Assembly (NCBI RefSeq): GCF_021325795.1
Contig: NZ_JAHPZX010000002.1
Coordinates: 620,001-684,000, forward strand
Reading direction: 5' to 3'
DNA: 64,000 nt
Origin: Bordetella sp. LUAb4
GTDB lineage: Bacteria > Pseudomonadota > Gammaproteobacteria > Burkholderiales > Burkholderiaceae_B
This document shows, piece by piece, positions 36,047-44,506 of the stretch; the stretch's first letter is position 1, and every line of letters starts with the position of its first letter. The notes under the pieces were generated by a model that saw only the letters and a list, made by a program, of their open reading frames with translations, ran no database searches and had not been told where the DNA came from. A program made the translations under genes and the position numbers.

Positions 36047-36477
36047 TTTCCTCCTCCCGCGGCCGAGGCGTTGTTGGTGAAAGACTTGAGCGACTTGTCC
36101 CTGAGCTGGCCATTGGCCTTGCCCGCGGCGGCCTTGGCCCGCCGGCTGGCCTCGCTACCATCCTCGCCCGCCAGTTCCCGCGCCATCGCCGCGGTCTGCG
36201 CGCGCACCACTTGCCCGAACAGCTGATAGACCGCGATCGCCGCAACGGCCACCAGGGCCACGACGACCACGTATTCGGTCATTCCCTGCCCCAGTTGCGC
36301 CAACCGCCCTCGTCGCGCAGGCGGCCGGGGTGGCGCCGTCGATATGCAAGGCAGGCAGAATGCCCAGGACGGCAAGGTCCGCGCCGCCGCCTGCCGTCCG
36401 CTCAAGCGTCGAGTGAAAAAGAGTGGATAGAAACGATCGGCCAGAACCCGATCAGCGGTCTGAGTTGGTCCCCACAT
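36043..36477 (-). CDS. Flp-type pilin/pilin-like protein, first gene of tad operon
   Basis: 144 residues. The mature part should begin after G63 (LAQLG/QGMTEYVVVVALVAV), with Glu at +5 followed by Tyr, the Flp-pilin rule. The leader would be about 63 residues, far longer than the usual 10-25. No start codon lies closer in this frame, so either the leader is really long or a non-standard start is used. The C-terminal half is Lys/Ala rich and soluble, larger than a 50-residue Flp major pilin. It could be the main pilin of this variant system or a TadE-like protein. GGGGA precedes the ATG. Confidence 0.7.
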   Translation of the reverse strand: MWGPTQTADRVLADRFYPLFFTRRLSGRQAAARTLPSWAFCLPCISTAPPRPPARRGRLAQLGQGMTEYVVVVALVAVAAIAVYQLFGQVVRAQTAAMARELAGEDGSEASRRAKAAAGKANGQLRDKSLKSFTNNASAAGGGK

Positions 36478-36571
36478 GACAGTCCCCGAAAAGAAATGGA
36501 AGAGACTTCAGTGTGGGCGCGTCCTCGTCGACCCGCTATCCGCAAATGCCGACGTGGGCAAAAACATCCAA

Positions 36572-36592
36572 AACGCGAACGCTCATCGCGTT
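36572..36592 (-). terminator. terminator after the 199-aa membrane gene
   Basis: 7-bp stem (AACGCGA / TCGCGTT) with a T-rich flank on both sides, about 17 bp past the stop at 36609. It could work in both directions and insulates the tad operon promoter region. Confidence 0.55.
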
Positions 36593-36608
36593 TTTTCTAC
36601 TGCGCTGA

Positions 36609-37208
36609 TCATCGAGCGCCGTTAGCGACCTCTCCCATCGCATCGGCGTCGATTGCATGGACATCGTTCGCATTTAGCGCGGACGCCTTGGCCACGTCAT
36701 GCATATGACGCCCCATGCGCCAGAACAACAGCACGAAGGGAGCTGGCGTGACTAAAAGAAGCATGCCACCCATTCCCATGAGGGCGATGAACAAAGCGCC
36801 AGGAGCGTGCAGGAACGTGAGGAGCGCCGCCAATAGCGCCGCCTGGGCTACCACCAGCATCGAGCCGACGATAAACCTTACGCAAAGGGCGACGTGCAGC
36901 GCAAAAAATCGGGGAAGAAACTCACGCCCGTTGGCGCCGCCGTTCCGGAAGTAGACGTAGATCATCCCAGCAATCTGCGTCAGCACCGTCAACCAGCACG
37001 ACCAGCACACCTCCGAATCCATGCTCAATGACGTTATCGACTCGGAATCTCGCGAAAGCGCAATAGCCATAGCGACCATGGAAAACAGAAGCCCGAACGA
37101 CTGGAACACAAGAAAATACCCAAACTGCGCGCGCACAGACAAAGTTCCCGTACTTAACTTCTCCTTAACAAACCGGATACTCCAAATCAACCTATGTTCA
37201 ATTTTCAT
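36609..37208 (-). CDS. hypothetical membrane protein (199 aa)
   Basis: Unknown. It starts MKIEHRLIWSIRFVKEKLST and has four likely membrane helices (VFQSFGLLFSMVAMAIAL, WLTVLTQIAGMIYVYF, LVVAQAALLAALLTFL, FIALMGMGGMLLLVTPAPFVLLF). The C-terminus is acidic and soluble. The start at 37208 is preferred: an in-frame ATG at 37232 would lie inside the upstream terminator hairpin. Codon use and GC are lower than in the flanking operons, which suggests a later acquisition. It sits alone between two terminators. Confidence 0.6.
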   Translation of the reverse strand: MKIEHRLIWSIRFVKEKLSTGTLSVRAQFGYFLVFQSFGLLFSMVAMAIALSRDSESITSLSMDSEVCWSCWLTVLTQIAGMIYVYFRNGGANGREFLPRFFALHVALCVRFIVGSMLVVAQAALLAALLTFLHAPGALFIALMGMGGMLLLVTPAPFVLLFWRMGRHMHDVAKASALNANDVHAIDADAMGEVANGAR

Positions 37209-37236
37209 AAAACGCCAACGCAATGTGCTCATTAAG

Positions 37237-37262
37237 CAAAAAAGGACGCACAGCGTCCTTTT
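37237..37262 (-). terminator. terminator of the YdeP-type gene
   Basis: 10-bp stem (AAAAGGACGC / GCGTCCTTTT) with a 3-nt loop and a six-base T run on the minus strand, about 58 bp past the stop. Confidence 0.8.
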
Positions 37263-37320
37263 CCACGAGGGATACGTGCGGCTGCCGCACCTCCCTAAGG
37301 AACAGCACATTACCGTTGGT

Positions 37321-39669
37321 TCATGCCGCGGCACGCGAAACTGAAGCGAACTCGGCGGTGGTATTCACGCTCGACTGACGCAACATCACCGGTATCGATT
37401 TCGATGTCGGCGTGTTCGATACATCGCCAACGCTGTTCAAGGGCACAAGTGGATTGGTCTCGGGATAATACGCACCCAGGCACCCTTGCGGAATGTCGTA
37501 CTCCACCAGCAGGAAGCCATCCGCGCGCCGTTCCACGTCGTCGTCCCATACGGTGAAGATGTCGACCCGGTCACCCGCCTGCAAGCCCATGCGTGCCAGG
37601 TCCAGCTTGTTGATGAACAGCACGCGCCGCTGGCCGAACACGCCGCGGTAGCGATCGTCCATCGCATAGATCGTGGTGTTGTACTGGTCATGCGAACGCG
37701 TGGTCATCAGAACCATGACCTCATCCCCATGCCGCTGCCGTGCGCGATGTATCGGCGTGTCCGTTTCAATCTGCGCGACGATGAAATTCGCCTTGCCGCT
37801 GGCCGTCTTCCAGTCACGCTCGCGCGAAGCCACGCGCAAATGAAAACCACCCGGCTGCGCGATGCGCCGGTTGTAATCCTCGAAGCCGTCGAACACCGCT
37901 TCGATGGCATCGCGCACGCTGGCGTAGTCGTCCGCGTAATACAACCAGTCCACCTTGCCGCTGCCCAGCGTGGCATGCGCCATCTGCGCGATGATGGCCG
38001 TCTCCGACATCAGATTGGGCGAAGCCGGTTTGTTCATGCCATAGGACACATGCACCATGCTCATCGAATCCTCGACCGTGACGCCTTGCGCCACCCCGCC
38101 GCGCATATCGATTTCGGTGCGCCCCAGCGTCGGCAGGATCAAGGCTTCCTTGCCGTGCACCAGATGGCTGCGATTCAATTTGGTGGTGATATGCACCGAC
38201 AGATCACAACGGCGCAAGGCTTCCCACGTGCGCGGCGTGTCCGGTGTAGCCATGGCGAAGTTGCCACCCAGCCCGATCAGCACTTTGACATGCCCTGCTT
38301 CCATCGCCTCGATGGTCTCGACCACGTCGTAGCCATGCTCACGCGGCGGTTCGAAATCAAAGACGCGGCCCAGGCGGTCCAGAAAGGCCTGCGTCGGCTT
38401 GTCCTCGATGCCCACCGTGCGATTGCCCTGCACGTTGGAGTGCCCGCGCACCGGGCAAAGGCCGGCGCCCTCGCGGCCGATATTGCCTCGCATCATCATC
38501 AGATTGGACAGCATCTGGATGGCAGCCACTGAGTTCTTGTGCTGGGTCAAGCCCATGCCCCACGTGGCGATCACACGCTTGCCGTTCACGTAGATATGCG
38601 CCAGGTTTTCGATCTCGGCGCGCGCCAGCCCTGCTTCGCGTTCCAGCGGCGCCCATTCCTGCGCGCGCAGATCCTCTGCAAAGGCCTCGAAACCCGCGGT
38701 GTGCGCCAGGATGAAATCCACATCCAGCACCCGCTCCGCACCCGTTGCCACGGCCGCATCATCCAGCTCCAGCACCCGTTTGGCCACCCCTTTGAGCAAG
38801 GCAAAATCGCCGCCCAGCCGCGGCTGCACGAACGTCGTGGCGATACGCGTACCACCCCCCGTCAGCATCTCGACCGGACTTTGCGGATCGGCGAATCGTT
38901 CCAGGCCCCGCTCACGCAAGGGGTTGATGGAGACGATATTGGCACCACGTCGCGCGCATTCGCGCAGCTCGCCCATCATGCGGGGATGATTGGTGGCCGG
39001 ATTCTGGCCGAAGATCAGCAAGGTGTCCGCGTGCTCGAAATCGTCCAATGTCACCGTGCCCTTGCCGATACCCACCGTGCCGGGCAAACCACGGCTGGTG
39101 GCCTCGTGGCACATGTTCGAGCAATCGGGAAAGTTGTTGGTCCCGTACATGCGAACCATCAACTGATAAAGAAACGCCGCTTCGTTGCCCGTGCGGCCCG
39201 AGGTATAGAACGCGGCCTGGTGAGGATTCTCCAGACGTTTCAGATGCGCGCCGATCAACTCGAATGCCTGTTCCCAGGCGATCGGCACATAGCGGTCGCT
39301 CGTGGCGTCGTAGACCATGGGATCGGTCAGGCGGCCATGCTGCTCCAGTTGATAGTCGCTCTGCGTCATCAGCTCGGCCACCGTATGGCTGGCGAAGAAC
39401 GCCGGTGTCACGCGCTTGGCGGTGGCTTCCGCCGCCACGGCCTTGACACCGTTCTCGCAGAATTCGAAGGTCGATGCATGCTGCTTGTCGGGCCACGCAC
39501 AACCGGGGCAGTCGAAACCATCGGGCTGGTTCTGGCGCAGCAAGGTTCGATAGTTGCCGCCGGTGACCTTCTCCTTGATCAGGTTGACCGCGACCGCTTT
39601 GAGCGCGCCCCAGCCCGCCGCCGGGTGCTGGTAAGGCGCGATGCGCGCTTTCTTGCTGGGGGTGTCCAT
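37321..39669 (-). CDS. FdhF/YdeP-family molybdopterin oxidoreductase
   Basis: 782 residues with the start at 39669. A DMSO-reductase-family enzyme related to formate dehydrogenase alpha subunits. The N-terminus DGFDCPGCAWPD replaces the usual 4Fe-4S cluster site, the YdeP hallmark. A Cys that may ligate Mo is in CSNMCHEAT, and the bis-MGD regions include GQNPATNHPRMMGE, NIVSINPL and TTRSHDQYNTTIY. Its natural substrate is unknown; E. coli YdeP is linked to acid resistance. It is transcribed divergently from a MocR regulator that may control it. The frame upstream of 39669 has no family support. Confidence 0.92.
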   Translation of the reverse strand: MDTPSKKARIAPYQHPAAGWGALKAVAVNLIKEKVTGGNYRTLLRQNQPDGFDCPGCAWPDKQHASTFEFCENGVKAVAAEATAKRVTPAFFASHTVAELMTQSDYQLEQHGRLTDPMVYDATSDRYVPIAWEQAFELIGAHLKRLENPHQAAFYTSGRTGNEAAFLYQLMVRMYGTNNFPDCSNMCHEATSRGLPGTVGIGKGTVTLDDFEHADTLLIFGQNPATNHPRMMGELRECARRGANIVSINPLRERGLERFADPQSPVEMLTGGGTRIATTFVQPRLGGDFALLKGVAKRVLELDDAAVATGAERVLDVDFILAHTAGFEAFAEDLRAQEWAPLEREAGLARAEIENLAHIYVNGKRVIATWGMGLTQHKNSVAAIQMLSNLMMMRGNIGREGAGLCPVRGHSNVQGNRTVGIEDKPTQAFLDRLGRVFDFEPPREHGYDVVETIEAMEAGHVKVLIGLGGNFAMATPDTPRTWEALRRCDLSVHITTKLNRSHLVHGKEALILPTLGRTEIDMRGGVAQGVTVEDSMSMVHVSYGMNKPASPNLMSETAIIAQMAHATLGSGKVDWLYYADDYASVRDAIEAVFDGFEDYNRRIAQPGGFHLRVASRERDWKTASGKANFIVAQIETDTPIHRARQRHGDEVMVLMTTRSHDQYNTTIYAMDDRYRGVFGQRRVLFINKLDLARMGLQAGDRVDIFTVWDDDVERRADGFLLVEYDIPQGCLGAYYPETNPLVPLNSVGDVSNTPTSKSIPVMLRQSSVNTTAEFASVSRAAA

Positions 39670-39849
39670 ACTCGTGATCCGCTTCTGATTCGCTCGTGAT
39701 TGCTGATGGCGCAGCCGCCGGTGATGGCACGCAGACACCTGATGAGGCAAGGTTACGCGGCTGTTCATCCCACGGGGTGCACACCTGCATCGGCAAAAAA
39801 AGAGCACAGTTCGGAGAAACTGCTTAGAATCGTCGAACTGTACTCTCAA

Positions 39850-39876
39850 TCAACTGCTCTTAGTCAACTGCTCTTA
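39850..39876. promoter_or_regulatory. direct-repeat operator candidate between YdeP gene and MocR
   Basis: TCAACTGCTCTTA occurs twice in tandem (39850-39862 and 39864-39876, 14-bp period) in the 300-bp divergent spacer. MocR/GntR-type regulators bind direct repeats near their own promoters, so this is the best candidate for the site. The rest of the spacer holds no gene. Confidence 0.5.
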
Positions 39877-39969
39877 ATCAATCTTTGAAGTGGGAGTCCA
39901 CGTGAAGACATTGAATCGACTTCTTCAAAGGATTGCCCTTCCCCATTTCCACTGGGGACTTGCTCCTCC

Positions 39970-41433
39970 ATGAAGCTGTACCAAAAGCTCGCGGCCGACC
40001 TTCAGCACCAGATCGACAGCGGTGTGCTGCGCGCCGGCGACAAGCTGCCGTCGATCCGCCAGACGCATCGGCAGCATGGCCTGAGCGTCACGACCGTGGT
40101 GCGCGCCTATTCCCTGCTGGAAAGCCAGGGCTTGATTGAAGGCCGTCCGCAGTCGGGCTATTTCGTGCGCGCTTCGGCAACCGCGGGAAGTCCTGACGCC
40201 ACCCCGCCGGACGCTGGCTTGTCACCATCGCGACCGCAGCCGGCGTCCGCGCCCGTCGACGTCAGCCGCCTGGTACTGGCAACGCTGCGCGCCATCGGCA
40301 GCGGCAGCGCCGTACCCTTGGGTTCACCTTATCCCGACCCGCGCCTGTTCCCGTTCCAGCGCCTGAGCCGCCATGCCCACGCCATTGCCCGCCAGTTTCC
40401 CCTGCTGGGTGTGCCGGATGAACTGCCGCCCGGCAATGCGGATTTGATACGCCAGATCGCCCGCCGCTACCTGGAAAACGGCGCCCGCGTCGATCCCGCG
40501 GAAATCGTCGTCACCCTGGGCGCCACCGAGGCCATCAACCTGTGCCTGCAAGCCGTGGCCAAGCCCGGCGACACCATCGCGGTGGAATCGCCGACGTACT
40601 ACGCCATGCTGCATGCGATCGAGCGCCTGGGCATGCGGGCGCTGGAAGTCGCCACCGATCCGGAAACGGGCATCGATGTGGACGCGCTGGCCGACATCCT
40701 GCGCCGGCAACGCGTAGCGGCCTGCATGGTGATGCCCAACTTCCAGAATCCGCTGGGCTATCAGATGCCCGATGCCAACAAACGGGCCCTGGTCGACCTG
40801 GCGACGCGCCATGACATGCCCATCATCGAAAGCGACGTTTACCACGAACTGCATTACGGCCCCACCCATCCGGGTTCATTGAAGATGCACGATCGGCGCG
40901 GCCTGGTGCTGCATTGCGCTTCGTTTTCCAAGAGCCTGGCGCCCGCCTACCGCATAGGCTGGGCCATGCCCGGGCGCTATCGCGATCAGGTCGAAAAGCT
41001 TAAATTCCTCAATACGCTGACCACGCCCTCGATCCCGCAACGGGCCATCGCCGCCTACCTGCAGCATGACGGCTACGAGCGCCATCTACGTCGCATGCGC
41101 AAGATGCTGGCACAACAGGCGCGCATGATGATGGCCGCGGTGCAGCGCTTCTTCCCGCCCGGCACGCGCACGTCCAATCCGCGCGGCGGCTATGTCCTGT
41201 GGGTGCGCCTGCCGCCGCCGCTGGATGCCATGCGGCTGTATCGCCTGGCGCTGGCGCGCGGGATCACCGTGGGGCCCGGTCACATGTTTTCAATCGGCAA
41301 CAGTTACCATAACTTCATCCGGCTCAACTACAGCTATGCTTGGTCGCCGGAAATAGAAAGTGCCCTGGTAACCCTGGGGAAACTGGCGGCCTCCTGTCTG
41401 CACAAGGACGCAGCCGCTGCAAGGAGTCGATGA
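39970..41433 (+). CDS. MocR-type regulator (GntR HTH + aminotransferase domain)
   Basis: 487 residues. The GntR winged helix is at about 1-70 (LYQKLAADLQHQIDSGVLRA, GDKLPSIRQ, SVTTVVRAYSLLESQGLIEG), then a fold type I aminotransferase domain that should bind PLP, with the Lys in HCASFSKSLAPAYRIGW and the Asp/Tyr region MPNFQNPLGYQMPD. Such proteins sense an amine or amino acid through PLP chemistry. It is divergent from the YdeP-type gene and overlaps the next small regulator (ATGA), so the two are co-translated. Confidence 0.92.
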   Translation: MKLYQKLAADLQHQIDSGVLRAGDKLPSIRQTHRQHGLSVTTVVRAYSLLESQGLIEGRPQSGYFVRASATAGSPDATPPDAGLSPSRPQPASAPVDVSRLVLATLRAIGSGSAVPLGSPYPDPRLFPFQRLSRHAHAIARQFPLLGVPDELPPGNADLIRQIARRYLENGARVDPAEIVVTLGATEAINLCLQAVAKPGDTIAVESPTYYAMLHAIERLGMRALEVATDPETGIDVDALADILRRQRVAACMVMPNFQNPLGYQMPDANKRALVDLATRHDMPIIESDVYHELHYGPTHPGSLKMHDRRGLVLHCASFSKSLAPAYRIGWAMPGRYRDQVEKLKFLNTLTTPSIPQRAIAAYLQHDGYERHLRRMRKMLAQQARMMMAAVQRFFPPGTRTSNPRGGYVLWVRLPPPLDAMRLYRLALARGITVGPGHMFSIGNSYHNFIRLNYSYAWSPEIESALVTLGKLAASCLHKDAAAARSR

Positions 41434-41783
41434 TGGTTCTTCCCCAAGATAGCCACCTTGAACGCACGGATGACGAGCACCAGGCCGTGCCCGCCGTGGT
41501 CTCCCAACACGCGCTTGCCGAAAACCCCGGCAGCGACAATCTGGATCCCGCCCTGGCCGCGCTTCTGCAGGCATTCTGGGACACCCACCAGGAAGCGCCA
41601 GGCAAACGCCTGTCCCTGGCCCGCCTGAGCAAACGCGCCGACCTTCCCATGAGCACCCTGCGCCGCACCCTCACGCAACTCGAAGACGGCGGCCTGGTCA
41701 CCGTGTCGATAGACGAAGACGGTACCGGCAGCGCCATGCCCACGCCCGAACTGCTGGGGCTGATCGAGGATCTCCTGGGCTGA
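41430..41783 (+). CDS. small winged-helix regulator (117 aa)
   Basis: 117 residues with a flexible acidic N-terminus and a winged-helix segment (LSLARLSKRADLPMSTLRRT, LTQLEDGGLVTVSIDEDGTG). It starts at ATG 41430 overlapping the MocR stop by 4 nt. Pairing of a MocR and a second DNA-binding protein in one operon suggests joint control of the divergent YdeP-type enzyme. The family was not pinned down. Confidence 0.75.
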   Translation: MMVLPQDSHLERTDDEHQAVPAVVSQHALAENPGSDNLDPALAALLQAFWDTHQEAPGKRLSLARLSKRADLPMSTLRRTLTQLEDGGLVTVSIDEDGTGSAMPTPELLGLIEDLLG

Positions 41784-41850
41784 AGCCCGCCGGGTGCGGG
41801 TACGTATCCGCCATTCATGCTGCAAACGATCAACGATGCCAGCAAGAAGG

Positions 41851-41876
41851 AAAAACGCCACCCTCGCGGGTGGCGT
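41851..41876 (-). terminator. terminator of the entericidin gene
   Basis: 8-bp stem (ACGCCACC / GGTGGCGT) followed by a five-base T run on the minus strand, 25 bp past the stop. In the plus direction it may also help end the MocR operon. Confidence 0.75.
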
Positions 41877-41901
41877 CTTGAACTGCAATCAAATCCGCCG
41901 C

Positions 41902-42033
41902 TTATTTTTCCGCGGCATTGCTGATGGCGTTACCCGCACGGCTGATGTCCTTGCCGGCACCTGCCATGGTGTTGCAACCGGTCAGCACCAACGCGAAGAC
42001 CACCGATACGGCCATTATGATTTTCGAGCGCAT
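41902..42033 (-). CDS. entericidin A/B family lipoprotein
   Basis: A 43-residue small membrane lipoprotein: basic start, hydrophobic core, lipobox LVLTGC (Cys about residue 20), then NTMAGAGKDISRAGNAISNA, the entericidin pattern. Entericidins act as a stationary-phase lysis toxin/antidote pair in enterobacteria; single copies like this one are common in proteobacteria and more likely envelope-stress proteins. AGGAG lies before the ATG at 42033, and its own terminator follows. No second entericidin gene is adjacent. Confidence 0.9.
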   Translation of the reverse strand: MRSKIIMAVSVVFALVLTGCNTMAGAGKDISRAGNAISNAAEK

Positions 42034-42154
42034 TATGCGATCTCCTAGCGATAGAACACGCCGGCGTCCGCGATGACGCCGCGCCGGCGCCTGAATCATA
42101 CGATCATCACACACGATTCGGCCAGCCCCACGAAGCCCCGAATGCGGGATTCAT

Positions 42155-42190
42155 AAGAAAAGCCGCAAGGCATTCATGCACCTTGCGGCC
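42155..42190 (-). terminator. terminator of ppa
   Basis: 9-bp stem (GCCGCAAGG / CCTTGCGGC) with a 10-nt loop and a TTTTCTT tail on the minus strand, about 40 bp past the ppa stop. Confidence 0.8.
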
Positions 42191-42227
42191 TGTGGCGTAC
42201 GCAGCCGGGGCTTACTTCTTTTCCGGC

Positions 42228-42764
42228 TTACTTATCGCCCTTGTTGTAGCGTTCGACGCTGCTGACGATTTCCTGATGCGCGGCGTCCACGCCCTTCCAG
42301 CCCTTGACCTTCACCCACTTGCCCTTTTCCAGGTCCTTGTAGTGTTCGAAGAAATGCTGGATGCGGTTGATGTCTTCCACCGGCAGATCTTCGTAGGACT
42401 TGATGTTGCGGTAAGGGGGGTACAGCTTTTCCACCGGCACGGCCAGCAGCTTGGCGTCGCCGCCGGACTCATCGTCCATTTCCAGCACGCCGATGGCGCG
42501 GCACTTCACCACGGCACCGATCTGGATCGGGAACGGCGTGAGCACCAGCACGTCGGCGGGATCGCCGTCTTCCGACAACGTCTGCGGAATGTAGCCGTAG
42601 TTGCACGGATAGTGCATGGCGGTGAGCATGAAGCGGTCCACGAAGATCGCGCCGGACTCTTTGTCGACCTCGTACTTGACGGGATCGGCGTTCATGGGGA
42701 TTTCGATGATGACGTGGAACTCTTCCGGCAGCTTTTTGCCGGGGCTAACGCGGTCGAGGCTCAT
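42228..42764 (-). CDS. ppa: inorganic pyrophosphatase
   Basis: Hydrolyses pyrophosphate in the cytoplasm and pulls biosynthetic reactions forward. 178 residues, the normal length of family I. The metal-binding signature [11 protein letters not shown] and the Lys/Tyr residues of KYEVDKESG and YNKGDK are seen. It lies 90 bp after hemY and ends in a clear terminator. Confidence 0.97.
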   Translation of the reverse strand: MSLDRVSPGKKLPEEFHVIIEIPMNADPVKYEVDKESGAIFVDRFMLTAMHYPCNYGYIPQTLSEDGDPADVLVLTPFPIQIGAVVKCRAIGVLEMDDESGGDAKLLAVPVEKLYPPYRNIKSYEDLPVEDINRIQHFFEHYKDLEKGKWVKVKGWKGVDAAHQEIVSSVERYNKGDK

Positions 42765-42853
42765 GGTTCTAACCTTTAGTCTGAAAACGGTTTCGAGAAA
42801 ATGGGATGAATATCGTCGGACGGTAAAAGCCGGGTCGGACGGTGAGCGCCGGC

Positions 42854-44503
42854 TCAGGCGCCGCCGCCTGGTTTGCCGTCGTCGGGTTTGTCGACGCGAG
42901 GTTTGTCGACGCGAGGCTTGTCGCCGCGGGGCTTGTCGCCTGACCTGTCGCTCGCCACGGAAGGCGCCTCACGGGTTTCCGGCGGCACCTCGTCCAAGCC
43001 CGCCACCGGCAAAGGTGCGCTGTCGAAATAATCGTCCAGCTCGGCGGGCGGCTCGGCATCGGCCACCGCCGGCTCAGCCGGCATGATGGTCGGATCCAAC
43101 AGATTCAGTTCGGTCAGGGACCGGGCGTCCGGGTCCAGCACATAATCGGCCGCGGGTGCGAACTCAGGCACCGGATCATGCACGGTGGCCGGCATCGGCG
43201 CCGGCGCTTCCGACGCATCGGACAGGAAACCGCTCTCGGCATCCAAAAGGCGCGGGTCGTCGTGCATGTCGGCAGCCGGCAAGGCTTCGTCCACCGCCAG
43301 CACCGGCAGGGCCACGCCCATTGCTACCGCGGTCGCCTGGCGCCAATGGCGAGCGGCGTCGGTGGGTCGATCCAGGCGATCGTACAAGCTGCCCAACAAG
43401 GCATGCGTGCCAGGATCGGCGCGGCGGCTGACACTGCGCAACAGATAGCGTTCCGCCTGGCCCCACAACTGGCCGACCAGGCACAAGGTACCCAACGCGG
43501 TCAGCAGGTCAGGATCGGTTGGACGCTGCTGTAGCCAGGTCTCGGCACGCTGCAGGCGGCGCGGCACCTGCAGGGCGTCGCAACGCGCGTAGGCCGCCAC
43601 CAGGCGCGGGTCGAATTTGCGCGCGATAGCGGCGTCCAGGATACGCGCCGCTTCGTCGCCCTCACCCGCCGCCTCGAAGACGGCCGCGGCCGCCAGGGAG
43701 ATCTCCGGCAGAACGCGCTCGTCGGTCTTCATGTCCTTCCAGATGGCGCGCCAGCCGTCACCGTCGGCAGCGGCACGCAAGCGCGCGGCGCCGGCCACGT
43801 CGATCACGTGCATGGCCTCGTCCTTATCCATGGCGCCGCGCCGCAACAGCCCGCGCGCCAGGGTGAACACCCGGTCGTGATGATTCAAGGCGCGTTCCGC
43901 GCGCAGCAGCAGGCGCAAGGTATGCAGATGGCGCGCACCGCCATCCTGCAGCGGCTCGAGTACCTGCAGCGCCTGCTGCGGACGGCCCTGCTCCAGCAGC
44001 ATATCGGCGCTGACCGTGGCCACGGCCTCGATCAGGCCGGGATCGGTACCGGCATGCTCGCGGGCGCGATCCAGCATCACGTCACGCCGCACGAACTCAC
44101 CCAGGCCTTGCGCCGCGCGCGCCGCCGACAGCGCCGCCAGCACGCGCCGATTGCGCGCTCGCGTCTGGTCCAGCAACTTGGTGAGATCTTTTTCGGCATG
44201 GGCGAAGCGGCCTTCCAGCAAGCCGATCCAACCGCGTTCCAGCAACTCGTGGTCACGTGCCTGCGCACGGCGCCCGCGCCAGGCCCGCACCCGTTCCGGG
44301 ATGGCCAACAGCCACGCCAGCAGACGCAGGCCGATATAAATGGCCAGGAACATGCCCACCAGCAGCAACACCGCCAACGTCAGCGACATCTCGATGCGGT
44401 AGGGCCAGACCAGGATCAATACGTTGCCCGGGTGTGCGCGCAGCACCACCGCCACGGCAACCGCGACAACCGCCAGCAATAACGTCCAGAACCAGGCGCG
44501 CAT
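42854..44503 (-). CDS. hemY: HemY-type membrane TPR protein
   Basis: 549 residues: two N-terminal membrane helices (about 3-22 and 38-60, the HemY_N domain), then TPR-like repeats ([38 protein letters not shown]). The family accompanies hemD-hemX in the tetrapyrrole operon, but its enzymatic role in haem synthesis is not shown. Unlike shorter homologues it has an acidic, Pro-rich C-terminus of about 150 residues ending in tandem D-K-P-R repeats. It starts 3 nt after the hemX stop. Confidence 0.9.
   Translation of the reverse strand: MRAWFWTLLLAVVAVAVAVVLRAHPGNVLILVWPYRIEMSLTLAVLLLVGMFLAIYIGLRLLAWLLAIPERVRAWRGRRAQARDHELLERGWIGLLEGRFAHAEKDLTKLLDQTRARNRRVLAALSAARAAQGLGEFVRRDVMLDRAREHAGTDPGLIEAVATVSADMLLEQGRPQQALQVLEPLQDGGARHLHTLRLLLRAERALNHHDRVFTLARGLLRRGAMDKDEAMHVIDVAGAARLRAAADGDGWRAIWKDMKTDERVLPEISLAAAAVFEAAGEGDEAARILDAAIARKFDPRLVAAYARCDALQVPRRLQRAETWLQQRPTDPDLLTALGTLCLVGQLWGQAERYLLRSVSRRADPGTHALLGSLYDRLDRPTDAARHWRQATAVAMGVALPVLAVDEALPAADMHDDPRLLDAESGFLSDASEAPAPMPATVHDPVPEFAPAADYVLDPDARSLTELNLLDPTIMPAEPAVADAEPPAELDDYFDSAPLPVAGLDEVPPETREAPSVASDRSGDKPRGDKPRVDKPRVDKPDDGKPGGGA
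42885..42944 (-). repeat. 15-bp tandem repeat x4 at 3' end of hemY
   Basis: Four units of GGTTTGTCGACGCGA (the last two diverged) encode repeated D-K-P-R-x residues near the C-terminus of HemY. Confidence 0.9.
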
Positions 44504-44506
44504 GGA

